Of a stretch of 64,000 bases of DNA, positions 8,475 to 16,145 are shown in pieces; within the stretch, counting starts at the first letter, position 1; every line of letters starts with the position of its first letter. The DNA comes from Thermacetogenium phaeum DSM 12270. Its GTDB lineage: Bacteria; Bacillota; DSM-12270; Thermacetogeniales; Thermacetogeniaceae. The position numbers and the translations under genes are program-made. The notes below the pieces were generated by a model that saw only the letters and a list, made by a program, of their open reading frames with translations, had not been told where the DNA came from and did no database searches. Location of the stretch: assembly GCF_000305935.1 (NCBI RefSeq), contig NC_018870.1, positions 1,606,001 to 1,670,000 on the forward strand, given 5' to 3'.

Positions 8475-9460
8475 TTTATCCTCCTTCGCTTAATCATTTC
8501 CGTAAATGCCTCCAACCGGGTGTTCATCCCCGCCTCTCCGGTATGCTCGTCAATGGTCAGCAACATCAGAGGGAGACCCCCCTGTTGCTTCGCCCACCTC
8601 GCCACCAACTCCTCGACCAGAGATTCCGGCCCGCATCCGAAAGAGGAAAGATAGATCAGGCCGTCCAGCCGCGTATCCGCAAAAAAGTTGAGGGCGGCCC
8701 CCACCATTCTCTTGCCGAGCGTCCAAAAGAGCCTCTTAGGCAGGCTCCCTACCTTATTCTCGATATCTTGCACGGAAAGGGATTCCGGTGTCACCGGCGA
8801 TACCCCGAGGTCCTGCAGCTTTCCGATAAGGTTCATGCTGATGTAGCGATCATAGAGATTGTAGGGATGTCCCAGAAGACCGATCCGCAACGCAGACTGC
8901 TCGGAAACCACCGCCACCTCAACTTCACCAGTATTTCCCTCTTCAAGAGCCTGCGGAAGCAAAAGTCCGGCAGCCAGCTGCCGCTGGAAGTTCTGCTGCG
9001 CCCGGAAAGCCCTCCGGGTTGCCTCTTCCACCAGGCGCTTATCCCGGGTAATTAATCTTCCCACTTCCTGGAAGCAGTTTTCCCAGCACCGAAACGGATC
9101 GGTTTCCTCCTTCCGCATATCGACCGCTGTCTCGAGGAGATGCGGCAGATCGGGAATTCGTGCCCTCAGCATATCGGGCAAACCCATAAACTTCGGGCAG
9201 ATATAGGCCCTCGGTTCTACCTTGATGATGCGCGGCACAAAAAGGTAATCCACATCGTCCGCCAGAGCAATGACATGCCCAAAAAAAATTTTAACCGGAA
9301 GGCAAACCTCACTCAGGGTCACCTTAACTCCGGCATCCATAATTCGTTTATTGGTTTCCGGAGATACTACAACCTGCACTCCCAGTCCGGTAAAAAACTC
9401 CCGCCAGAGCGGGTAAAAGTAATAATAGAGCAATGCACGCGGTATGCCGACCTTCTTCAT
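8471..9460 (-). CDS. Acyl-CoA dehydratase activase-related protein (COG3580/DUF2229-like)
   Basis: A 329-residue protein that opens with VGIPRALLYYYFYPLWREFF, typical of the DUF2229 group. Candidate cluster ligands are SEVCLPVKIFFGH, AYICPKFMGLPD and SSFGCGPESLVEEL. The C-terminus shares ext EHTGEAGMNTRLEAF-type sequence with the next gene. It is the first gene of a tightly overlapping three-gene set ending in the activase. Such trios are widespread in anaerobic Firmicutes and lack an assigned substrate. It lies about 90 bp downstream of spoVAE and may be read from the spoVA promoter or its own. Confidence 0.85.
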   Translation of the reverse strand: MKKVGIPRALLYYYFYPLWREFFTGLGVQVVVSPETNKRIMDAGVKVTLSEVCLPVKIFFGHVIALADDVDYLFVPRIIKVEPRAYICPKFMGLPDMLRARIPDLPHLLETAVDMRKEETDPFRCWENCFQEVGRLITRDKRLVEEATRRAFRAQQNFQRQLAAGLLLPQALEEGNTGEVEVAVVSEQSALRIGLLGHPYNLYDRYISMNLIGKLQDLGVSPVTPESLSVQDIENKVGSLPKRLFWTLGKRMVGAALNFFADTRLDGLIYLSSFGCGPESLVEELVARWAKQQGGLPLMLLTIDEHTGEAGMNTRLEAFTEMIKRRRIK

Positions 9461-9551
9461 TGACCTCTAACCTCTTATCCACACAATAGATTAACAGGTC
9501 CGGTTGATTACCTCGCTGAGCCGGCCCTGTTTACAATAATACTATGATCTT

Positions 9552-9923
9552 TTAGCTGCGGGGATTGAATAAAACCGCAGCGGCGTATCCAAAAACAACA
9601 GCAGCTGCAATGCCGACAGCAGTTGCCTCAATACCCCCGGCGAAGGCCCCCAGCAGGCCCTTATTCTGCACCCCCAGAATTGCCCCCTGGGCGAGGCTGT
9701 GTCCAAACCCCGATAGGGGTATCGTGGCCCCCGCCCCGGCCAGGTCAACCAACGGCTGGTAGAGTCCAAAGGCGCTCAACAGCGCACCGGCAATGACATA
9801 CCCCACCAGGATATGGGCAGGAGTTACGGAAGGTCTGGTCAAATCCATCCACAACTGCCCGATAACACAAATAATACCGCCGACAACAAAAGCCAAAAGA
9901 AACTGCATCAGCACCCACCTCAT
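9552..9923 (-). CDS. spoVAE: Stage V sporulation protein AE
   Basis: A 123-residue integral inner-membrane protein of the SpoVA channel, which moves calcium-dipicolinate into the forespore during sporulation and out during germination. The sequence is almost wholly hydrophobic (about four segments) and contains the family motif LAGAGATIPLSGFGHSLAQGA. It overlaps spoVAD by 4 bp. The trio here is only spoVAC-spoVAD-spoVAE, the reduced set usual in Clostridia. spoVAC and spoVAE are paralogues, as the shared GGxxCxxGQLxxD-type start shows. Confidence 0.95.
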   Translation of the reverse strand: MRWVLMQFLLAFVVGGIICVIGQLWMDLTRPSVTPAHILVGYVIAGALLSAFGLYQPLVDLAGAGATIPLSGFGHSLAQGAILGVQNKGLLGAFAGGIEATAVGIAAAVVFGYAAAVLFNPRS

Positions 9924-10942
9924 CCCGCAGAAATAACGGCAGCATGGGCAACAGCCGGAATCGTCTCCCCTTGTTGGGAGCTGGTAGGGCTCATCAAAGC
10001 CCCCGTTGCCAGGAAAAGAATCTTATGATAGAGCCCCTCCCGCATTTTGTTCAAGAACCAGGCGGTGAAAACTCCAGCTGCGCAGCCACAACCGCTCCCC
10101 CCGGCATGGACGTCCTGTTTTTCCCGGTCGTAAATAAGCAGGCCGCAGTCCTGCAGCTTCCCTTCAAGGTCATAACCCCGCATCCGAAGCAGCTTCAGAA
10201 GAGAGGCAGATCCTATCTCTCCCAGGTCCCCGGTTATTATCAGATCATAGGAGTCAGGGTTGGTGCCGGTATCCTGAAAGTGAGTTAGGATCGTGTCCGC
10301 GGCAGCGGGAGCCATAGCCGCACCCATATTGTTTATGTCTGACACCCCCAGATCCACCACCTTCCCCATCGTCCCCTGCACCACGCGGGGACCGTTCCCT
10401 TCGGCGTCGAGGAGCAAGGCACCACTTACAGTAACCGTCCACTGGGAGTAGAGCGGTCTCTGAACCCCCTGCTCGATGGGGAAACGAAACTGCCTTTCTG
10501 CCGTCATGTGGTGGCTTGATGAAGCCAGAAGAACACGTCTGGCAAAACCCCCGTCCACGAGCATCGCTCCCAACAGGAGGGCTTCAACAAAAGTGGAGCA
10601 GGCTCCGAAAAGTCCAATGAAAGGGATCTCCAGTCCCCGGGCGGCGTAATTGGCGCTGATGATCTGATTCAACAAATCCCCCGCCAGGAAAAATTCGACA
10701 TCCTGGGGCTGGAGGTTGACCTTTCGGAGTGCCAGTTTGGCGCTTTCCTCTAGCATTTTCCGCTCCGCCATCTCCCACGTCTTTTCCCCGAAAAGCGGCT
10801 CATCAAGAATCCAGTCGAAGCTTGCAGCCAGGGGCCCCTTCCCCTCTTCGGGGCCTGCAATGGTGGCTCCCGAGACAATGGCGGGCAGGTTGGAGAAGCA
10901 GAACGATTGCTTGCCGACCCTGTTGCTCATCCCTTCACCCAA
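9920..10942 (-). CDS. spoVAD: Stage V sporulation protein AD
   Basis: A 340-residue soluble, membrane-associated protein with a thiolase/ketosynthase fold. In Bacillus it binds dipicolinic acid and works with SpoVAC and SpoVAE. Visible motifs are LPAIVSGATIAGPEEGKGPL near the N-terminus, FGACSTFVEALLLGA at the position of the thiolase active site, and SGCGCAAGVFTAW towards the C-terminus. Length is normal. ATG 10930, four codons in, is an alternative start. It lies between spoVAC (82 bp upstream) and spoVAE (overlapping). Confidence 0.97.
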   Translation of the reverse strand: MGEGMSNRVGKQSFCFSNLPAIVSGATIAGPEEGKGPLAASFDWILDEPLFGEKTWEMAERKMLEESAKLALRKVNLQPQDVEFFLAGDLLNQIISANYAARGLEIPFIGLFGACSTFVEALLLGAMLVDGGFARRVLLASSSHHMTAERQFRFPIEQGVQRPLYSQWTVTVSGALLLDAEGNGPRVVQGTMGKVVDLGVSDINNMGAAMAPAAADTILTHFQDTGTNPDSYDLIITGDLGEIGSASLLKLLRMRGYDLEGKLQDCGLLIYDREKQDVHAGGSGCGCAAGVFTAWFLNKMREGLYHKILFLATGALMSPTSSQQGETIPAVAHAAVISAG

Positions 10943-11024
10943 TCCGTAATCGCAGTTTTAAGCAAATAACAAGCGGACGCCCCTGAATAAAATTCATCAT
11001 ACAGCCGGGCACCTTAATAGTTTT

Positions 11025-11510
11025 TTAACCGGCTAAAAAGGTGATTATCCCGATCAGGGAGGAAACGATAAACCCGTAAACCAGCACCGGTCCGGCAATA
11101 TTAAAAATCCTCGCGCCTACCCCGAAGACAAAGCCCTCCCTTTTGAACTCCATCGCCGGAGCAACAATGGAATTGGCAAATCCAGTGATGGGGATGATCG
11201 AACCCGCCCCACCGTACTTCCCGATGATGTCATAAACGCCCAGCCCGGTCAACAACGCTCCCAGGAAAACCATAGTGCCCGCCGTTGCAGCCGCAGCCTC
11301 TCGCTCTCCTAATCCTGCGCCTGCATAGAGGGTCAGAAAAAGCTGCCCGACCAGACAGATGCTCCCGCCGACCAGGAAGGCCCGCAGGCAGTTCTTGAAG
11401 ACATCGGGTGCCGGTTTAATCTGATCGATCATCAGGCGGTATTCTGCAATCTGCCCTTCCTTTTCTTCCCTTTGTTCAATATTACCCTTGCTCATTCGTT
11501 GTTCCCCCAA
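11025..11510 (-). CDS. spoVAC: Stage V sporulation protein AC
   Basis: A 161-residue membrane protein of the SpoVA dipicolinate channel; in Bacillus SpoVAC alone can act as a mechanosensitive channel. A polar N-terminal 45 residues precedes about four membrane segments, with the motif FLVGGSICLVGQLF at the first and YGGAGSIIPITGFANSIVAPA before the third. First gene of the spoVAC-AD-AE set. A second start (MSKGNIEQ) lies 5 codons in. I could not find a clear sigma-F or sigma-G promoter by eye, although forespore expression is expected from the family. Confidence 0.96.
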   Translation of the reverse strand: MGEQRMSKGNIEQREEKEGQIAEYRLMIDQIKPAPDVFKNCLRAFLVGGSICLVGQLFLTLYAGAGLGEREAAAATAGTMVFLGALLTGLGVYDIIGKYGGAGSIIPITGFANSIVAPAMEFKREGFVFGVGARIFNIAGPVLVYGFIVSSLIGIITFLAG

Positions 11511-11588
11511 AATTTACCGGGAGCACCCGCAGGCACTCCCTTATTTCGGACCCCACCAGAAAAACTCTCAGTACCCTAATAAGAGCTT

Positions 11589-11612
11589 AATGAGCACTGA
11601 CGATTGCTCATT
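11589..11612 (-). terminator. Possible weak terminator after dodecin gene
   Basis: AATGAGCA (11589-11596) and TGCTCATT (11605-11612) form a perfect 8-bp stem with an 8-nt loop overlapping the dodecin stop codon. The following minus-strand bases are AAGCTCTTATT, a poor T-run, so termination may be partial. Confidence 0.35.
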
Positions 11613-11802
11613 CCGTATATGCAACTTTCACATTGGCCTTGTACTCGTAAAGATCTCCTTCCCGAACACCGGCGGTTAAATTTATAACCTCAACACCCGT
11701 AATATTGGCGGCTGTTTGGGATGCCTGGCGCACCGCATTCCGTACGGCATCCTTCCAGCTGGTATCCGACTCCCCTACGAGCTCCATAACCTTGACGTAC
11801 AA
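11608..11802 (-). CDS. Dodecin family flavin-binding protein
   Basis: A small protein of 64 residues with the dodecin pattern: YVKVMELVGESDTSWKDAVR, AVRQASQTAANITGVEVIN and a C-terminal YEYKANVKVAYTE strand. Dodecins form hollow 12-mers that store or buffer flavins or related ligands. TTG 11802 is chosen because it lies 9 nt after AGGGAGG and gives the usual N-terminus; TTG 11811 is only one base from that site. It sits alone between sigF and spoVAC inside a block of sporulation genes, so spore-related expression is possible but not shown by the sequence. Confidence 0.85.
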   Translation of the reverse strand: MYVKVMELVGESDTSWKDAVRNAVRQASQTAANITGVEVINLTAGVREGDLYEYKANVKVAYTE

Positions 11803-11895
11803 AGATCTCAACCTCCCTGCTTTTTACTTCTATTATTTCCGGCCGCCCAGGAAATATACCGGTTCATTGATCGCTGCTTCTACCAAGAAAAAATC

Positions 11896-12663
11896 TCAAC
11901 AGAGGTATTCACGCAGTTTGGCAACCGCCCGCCGCTCCAAACGGGACACCTGGACCTGTGACAGCCCGAGTAGAGAGCCCACCTCTGTCTGGGTTTTATC
12001 CTGAAAGTAACGCAGCAAAATTATCTGTCGCTCACGCTCCGGCAAACGGACGAGAGCATCACGCAGGTCGATCCTTTCCAGCCATCTCGTCTCTTCGTCG
12101 GCTTTTTCCTGCAGGCAATCGATCATGCGGGGGGACTCCTCCCCCTCATTTCCTATAGTTTCGAAAAGAGAAACAGGAAGCTGAACAGCTTCCAGGGCAA
12201 GAAGGACTTCGTCTTTGGTCATCTTTAAGGCATCAGCCAGCTCACCTACCGTGGGTTCGCGATCCAGTTTCCGCATCAACTTCTCCCGGGTGTTTTTGAC
12301 ATCAACGGCCTTCTCTCTCAAGGCCCGGGCAACTTTCACCGGATGGTCATCCCGCAGAAAACGGCGGATCTCACCGATAATCATCGGGATCGCATAGGTG
12401 GAAAACTTAACCCCATAGGAAGGATCAAAGTTGTCAATCGCCTTGATCAATCCGATGACACCGATCTGGAAGAGATCATCCTCATCATAGCCGCGCCCAG
12501 TGAACCGCTTGACAATATTAAACACCAAGCGATAATTGCAGTTGATCAGCTTCTCCCTGGCCTGACAGTCTCCCTGATGTGCCTTCTTAATCAGCTGCAG
12601 CGTCTCCTTTTCGGGAAGCAGGGGAAATCTAGGCAAACTCATATCCTGCAGCGAACCCATCAC
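11896..12663 (-). CDS. sigF: RNA polymerase sigma factor SigF (forespore)
   Basis: Sigma-F, the first compartment-specific sigma factor of the forespore, 255 residues. Region 2 is seen in NYRLVFNIVKRFTGRGYD, DDLFQIGVIGLIKAIDNFD and FSTYAIPMIIGEIRRFLRDD. Region 4 shows LPERERQIILLRYFQDKTQTEV and a helix-turn-helix at LGLSQVQVSRLERRAVAKL. Position directly after spoIIAA and spoIIAB distinguishes it from the similar SigG. It is held inactive by SpoIIAB until SpoIIAA is dephosphorylated. The frame begins 9 bp after the spoIIAB stop. Confidence 0.97.
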   Translation of the reverse strand: MMGSLQDMSLPRFPLLPEKETLQLIKKAHQGDCQAREKLINCNYRLVFNIVKRFTGRGYDEDDLFQIGVIGLIKAIDNFDPSYGVKFSTYAIPMIIGEIRRFLRDDHPVKVARALREKAVDVKNTREKLMRKLDREPTVGELADALKMTKDEVLLALEAVQLPVSLFETIGNEGEESPRMIDCLQEKADEETRWLERIDLRDALVRLPERERQIILLRYFQDKTQTEVGSLLGLSQVQVSRLERRAVAKLREYLC

Positions 12664-12672
12664 CGACTCCTC

Positions 12673-13113
12673 TCAGTTTTCGGCCTGAGGGTTCTTCGGT
12701 ATTTTTTTTATCATCCTAACTCTCGTCCCCCTGCCCGGTTCAGATTCTACATTGACCTCGTCCATGAAGGATTTCATGAAAACAAAGCCCAGCCCCATCC
12801 TTTCCGGGTCATCTGCAGAACCCGGCTCAAGCGCCTGCTCCAGGTCGGCTATTCCTCTTCCTTTGTCCTCTACAATAATTTCCAGAACGTTGTCCTGAAG
12901 GGTGGCGGTGAGGGTGACCACACCGTTGGCATCCTTTTGATAGCCATGGATGATGGCATTGGAAACCGCCTCCGAGACCGCAACCTTAATCTCTTCCAGC
13001 TCGCCGACATCCAAGTTGCATTCGGAAGCGAAAGCGGCTACGGCAATCCGGGCCAGGCCGACATTCTCAGGAAGGCTCATCAATTCTATTTTCATGCGGT
13101 TATGCAGCTTCAT
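12673..13113 (-). CDS. spoIIAB: Anti-sigma F factor / serine kinase
   Basis: SpoIIAB binds sigma-F and also phosphorylates SpoIIAA. The 146-residue GHKL ATPase shows the N box EAVSNAIIHGYQKD, the G1 box VEDKGRGIADLEQ and the G2 box GLGFVFMKSFMDEVNVES. Length is normal. It overlaps spoIIAA by 4 bp and is followed closely by sigF, the canonical tricistronic order. Confidence 0.98.
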   Translation of the reverse strand: MKLHNRMKIELMSLPENVGLARIAVAAFASECNLDVGELEEIKVAVSEAVSNAIIHGYQKDANGVVTLTATLQDNVLEIIVEDKGRGIADLEQALEPGSADDPERMGLGFVFMKSFMDEVNVESEPGRGTRVRMIKKIPKNPQAEN

Positions 13114-13463
13114 TGCTTCACCCTCCTGGCCAGATCCTTCAGGGCCTGGGAATTATCGGAATACACGGGGAGGAGACGGGTGATACCCGCAAGTTCTAAG
13201 ACCTTGACAATGGCGGGGGGTACGTTGGATATAGCCATACCCCATCCATTCTCCTTGGCCTTACGATACCTGCCCAGAATCACACCCAATCCAGAACTAT
13301 CGATAAAAGAGACCCCTCCCAGATCGAAAAGAATGCTTTGCGCTCCTTCAGCCTTGAGCATCCGGTCAATTTCCTGCCTGCAGAAGTCTGCGGATCGAAG
13401 ATCAAACTCGCCAAAGACACGCACCACAAGAGTTTCCCCCAATTTCTTCATCTCCAGGCTCAA
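13110..13463 (-). CDS. spoIIAA: Anti-sigma F factor antagonist
   Basis: SpoIIAA is the STAS-domain anti-anti-sigma factor whose unphosphorylated form frees sigma-F in the forespore. The 117-residue product has the phosphorylation site in SFIDSSGLGVILGRYRKAK. The start is taken as TTG 13463: an AGGAGGT site lies 7 nt upstream, and the resulting N-terminus (MSLEMKKLGETLVVRV) aligns with Bacillus SpoIIAA. The open frame continues to 13583 but that part crosses the promoter and terminator. Expression is expected from the sigma-H promoter at 13497-13526. Confidence 0.96.
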   Translation of the reverse strand: MSLEMKKLGETLVVRVFGEFDLRSADFCRQEIDRMLKAEGAQSILFDLGGVSFIDSSGLGVILGRYRKAKENGWGMAISNVPPAIVKVLELAGITRLLPVYSDNSQALKDLARRVKQ

Positions 13464-13496
13464 GGGTGCAACCTCCTTTTGTTTTTTTCCGGATGT

Positions 13497-13526
13497 AAAT
13501 TCTGCATTATGAGAAGAAATTCCTGC
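13497..13526 (-). promoter_or_regulatory. Sigma-H promoter of spoIIA operon
   Basis: On the minus strand GCAGGAATT (13526-13518) is followed after 12 bp by GCAGAATTT (13505-13497). Both match the Bacillus sigma-H consensus (RNAGGAWWW, 11-12 bp, RNNGAATWW) at every position, in the expected place before spoIIAA. Confidence 0.88.
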
Positions 13527-13538
13527 TAAAATCTGGCA

Positions 13539-13574
13539 TAAAAAGAATTCCCCCCTCTCTTGGGTGGGGAATTC
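13539..13574 (-). terminator. Rho-independent terminator after dacF
   Basis: GAATTCCCC and GGGGAATTC form a long G/C-rich stem with inner ACC/GGG pairing and a CAAGAGA loop, followed on the minus strand by CTTTTTATG. It separates dacF from the spoIIA promoter just downstream. Confidence 0.85.
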
Positions 13575-13592
13575 GAAATTCACCAGGATTAA

Positions 13593-14738
13593 TTATCCGG
13601 CAAGGGAGCGAAAGGTCTTTTTGAGCTGGTTCCAGAAGCTTCCTCTGGGGACATCGTTCTGTGCTATCAATGGTACCCTGTCTACCACTCTTCCCTCGCT
13701 CACAACCTGCAGTTCACCTAAGAGAGTGCCCTTAGCAACAGGTGCGGAAATGTAATCAGGAAGAATTATTTTAAGCCTGGCTTCTCTCTCTTTCCCTTTC
13801 CGGACACAGAAACCGGCGCTCTGCTGTGCCGCGGCCCCTACATCTTCAACAGCTCCTTTGCCTACCCGCACCTTATCCACCACCTGGCCGGACTTGACGA
13901 CTTCTCGAAAGGTATAATTGGCAAAACCCCAGTTGTACAGCTTAACCGATTCCTCGAAGTGCCCGCCGGGTTCGGGAATTCCAAAAACGCAGCAGATAAG
14001 GCGCAGTCCGTTTCGCTTCACCGTAGAAGCCAGGCAGTAATTGGCCTCCGTCGTCCAGCCGGTCTTAAAGCCGTCGGTTCCATCGTACCACCAAAGCAGC
14101 TTATTGGTGTTGTCGAGCTTGGTTTTTCCACCGCGCAGCTTGTAATAGTGTTTGATGCTTGTCAGCTGGAGCAATTCGGGGTACTTCAAGGCCTCTCTGC
14201 AGAGCACTGCCATGTCATAGGCGCTGGTATAGTGCCCCTTTGCAGGAAGGCCGTGGCAATTGACAAAACGGGTGTTCTTTAATCCCAGCTCCTTCACCTT
14301 CTGGTTCATCAGAGCAACGAAAGCCTCTTCACTGCCGGCGATGTGCTCGGCAACTGCTACACAGGCATCATTGGCAGAGCCTACGGCTATGGCAACCATC
14401 ATCTCCCGAAAAGACATTTCCTCACCGGGCTCCAGCCAGATTTCTGAACCCCCCATCTCCCAGGCGGCTTCACTGGTGACCACCCGGTCGTCCCAGTTCA
14501 CCTTTCCTGCGGCCAGGGCATCCATGGCTACCAGCATTGTCGCCACTTTGGTCACGCTTGCCGGAGCCATCCGCCGGTGCGGCTCCTTCTGATATAAGAT
14601 CTTTCCTGAATGGGCATCCATCAGGACGGCAGAGGGTGCCGCCGTTTTCGGAGTGACACTGCCCCAGGCGGGATCCTCAGGAACCAACTGCAGCAGAAAA
14701 ACTGCCAGCAAAACAGGCATTACCTTCCGGCAAAGCAT
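13593..14738 (-). CDS. dacF: D-alanyl-D-alanine carboxypeptidase (DacF type)
   Basis: An S11-family penicillin-binding protein, 381 residues, with a signal peptide (VMPVLLAVFLLQLVP). The catalytic motifs are SxxK in APASVTKVATML, SxN in VGSANDACVAVAEH and KTG in DGFKTGWTTEAN. A C-terminal beta domain follows. DacF trims the stem pentapeptide of peptidoglycan and in Bacillus acts in the forespore on cortex cross-linking. GGGGAGGT lies upstream of the start at 14738. It precedes spoIIA as in Bacillus, but here a strong terminator separates them. Confidence 0.95.
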   Translation of the reverse strand: MLCRKVMPVLLAVFLLQLVPEDPAWGSVTPKTAAPSAVLMDAHSGKILYQKEPHRRMAPASVTKVATMLVAMDALAAGKVNWDDRVVTSEAAWEMGGSEIWLEPGEEMSFREMMVAIAVGSANDACVAVAEHIAGSEEAFVALMNQKVKELGLKNTRFVNCHGLPAKGHYTSAYDMAVLCREALKYPELLQLTSIKHYYKLRGGKTKLDNTNKLLWWYDGTDGFKTGWTTEANYCLASTVKRNGLRLICCVFGIPEPGGHFEESVKLYNWGFANYTFREVVKSGQVVDKVRVGKGAVEDVGAAAQQSAGFCVRKGKEREARLKIILPDYISAPVAKGTLLGELQVVSEGRVVDRVPLIAQNDVPRGSFWNQLKKTFRSLAG

Positions 14739-14839
14739 GGCAATTACCTCCCCTTTTGATCTCTCTCCGCTTTATTATCTGCAATTCTGACCTGGCTACT
14801 CCTGGAACAGCATGGAAAGAGAAAAAGGGGAGTTCTTGA

Positions 14840-16144
14840 TCAGGAGATCAGTTCATAGATCAGGGGCGGCAGGGATGGTTTCTCCTCTCCTATGAGAAAG
14901 GATTGGGCTACCCTTTCCTGCACCTCCGGTAGATTGCTTTCATCGTCAACGTGGAGGACTGCCAGGGGTTCCCCGGCATGGACATAATCCCCCACTTTTT
15001 TCTCCATAACAACACCTACAGCCGGGTCGATGGTATCATCCTTGTGCAGGCGTCCGCCACCCAGCAGGAGGACGGCCACTCCGATTTCCCGGGCGTTGAC
15101 TTCACGAATAAAACCGCTTTCAGAGGCCTTGACCTCTATCAATCGGCGCGCCCGAGGCAACAAAGAGGGATCGTCGACAACCTCCTGAGAACCGCCCTGG
15201 GCCGCTATGAGTTCACGGAACTTGGCCAGCCCCGCACCGCTCTTTAGTAGAGACTCCAGCTTCCTGCGCCCATCCATAGGTGTCGCCACAACTTCGGCCG
15301 CAGCCAGCATTTCTCCACCCAGCGCCAGACATAGCTCCGTCAGATCTTGCGGCCCCTTTCCCTGCAGAGTCATTACGGCCTCCTCCACCTCCAGCGCATT
15401 TCCCACCGCCCGTCCCAGCGGCTGTACCATACTGGTGAGTAGAACCACCGTCTTCATGCGGAACTCCTTGCCGAGTTCGGCCATTAATTCAGCGAGGCGG
15501 CGGGCTTGCTGCAAATCGGACAGGAAGCCACCGGGCCCTACTTTAACATCGAGGACGACCCGGTCTGCCCCACCGGCGATCTTCTTCGACATCACACTGC
15601 TGGCGATTAAGGGAAGGCAGTCTACAGTTCCGGTAACATCACGGAGCGCATAGATCTTTTTATCGGCTGGCACAATTCCCTCTGTCTGTCCGGCCAGCAC
15701 GGCTCCGGTGCGGAGCACAACCCCTTTCATTTCTTCCGGAGTGAAACTTACACGGAAACCGGGAATTGCCTCCAGTTTATCGACGGTTCCCCCTGTATGG
15801 CCGAGGGAGCGCCCGGACATTTTCATGACCTTTGCTCCCGCTGCCGCCACCAGAGGCACCAATACTAGGGTCGTCTTGTCCCCGACCCCTCCTGTACTGT
15901 GCTTATCGACTTTCACACCAGGGATGTCCGCCAGGTTAAGTACCTCCCCGGAGCGGATCATCGCCCAGGTCAATGCCTTTGTCTCCTCAAAGTTGAGCCC
16001 CCGCAGATAGGCAGCCATCAAAAAGGCGGACATCTGGTAATCGGGGATCGAGCCCTTTACGTATTCCTGCACCAGGAAGTCAATTTCCTCCAGTTTTAAA
16101 GCCTGTCCATCCCTTTTTTTAACGATCAAATCGAGCACACGCAT
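14840..16144 (-). CDS. pdp: Pyrimidine-nucleoside (thymidine) phosphorylase
   Basis: Cleaves thymidine, deoxyuridine or uridine with phosphate, giving the base and (deoxy)ribose-1-phosphate. The 434-residue product shows the family signature from KHSTGGVGDKTTLVLVP through VMKMSGRSLGHTGGTVDKLE, and a C-terminal lipoyl-like domain with GVVMEKKVGDYVHAGEPLAVLH. ATG 16144 is preferred over the 11-codon longer form because GGAGAA lies 7 nt upstream and it matches the family start MRVLDLI. It abuts deoB, whose product converts the sugar-1-phosphate released here. In Bacillus the equivalent slot holds punA, so a pyrimidine enzyme replaces a purine enzyme. Confidence 0.96.
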   Translation of the reverse strand: MRVLDLIVKKRDGQALKLEEIDFLVQEYVKGSIPDYQMSAFLMAAYLRGLNFEETKALTWAMIRSGEVLNLADIPGVKVDKHSTGGVGDKTTLVLVPLVAAAGAKVMKMSGRSLGHTGGTVDKLEAIPGFRVSFTPEEMKGVVLRTGAVLAGQTEGIVPADKKIYALRDVTGTVDCLPLIASSVMSKKIAGGADRVVLDVKVGPGGFLSDLQQARRLAELMAELGKEFRMKTVVLLTSMVQPLGRAVGNALEVEEAVMTLQGKGPQDLTELCLALGGEMLAAAEVVATPMDGRRKLESLLKSGAGLAKFRELIAAQGGSQEVVDDPSLLPRARRLIEVKASESGFIREVNAREIGVAVLLLGGGRLHKDDTIDPAVGVVMEKKVGDYVHAGEPLAVLHVDDESNLPEVQERVAQSFLIGEEKPSLPPLIYELIS

Positions 16145-16145
16145 A

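Noticed and set aside
12343-13512. 389-codon plus-strand open frame
   Set aside because: Opposite sigF, spoIIAB and spoIIAA, all with clear motifs; it also covers the sigma-H promoter.
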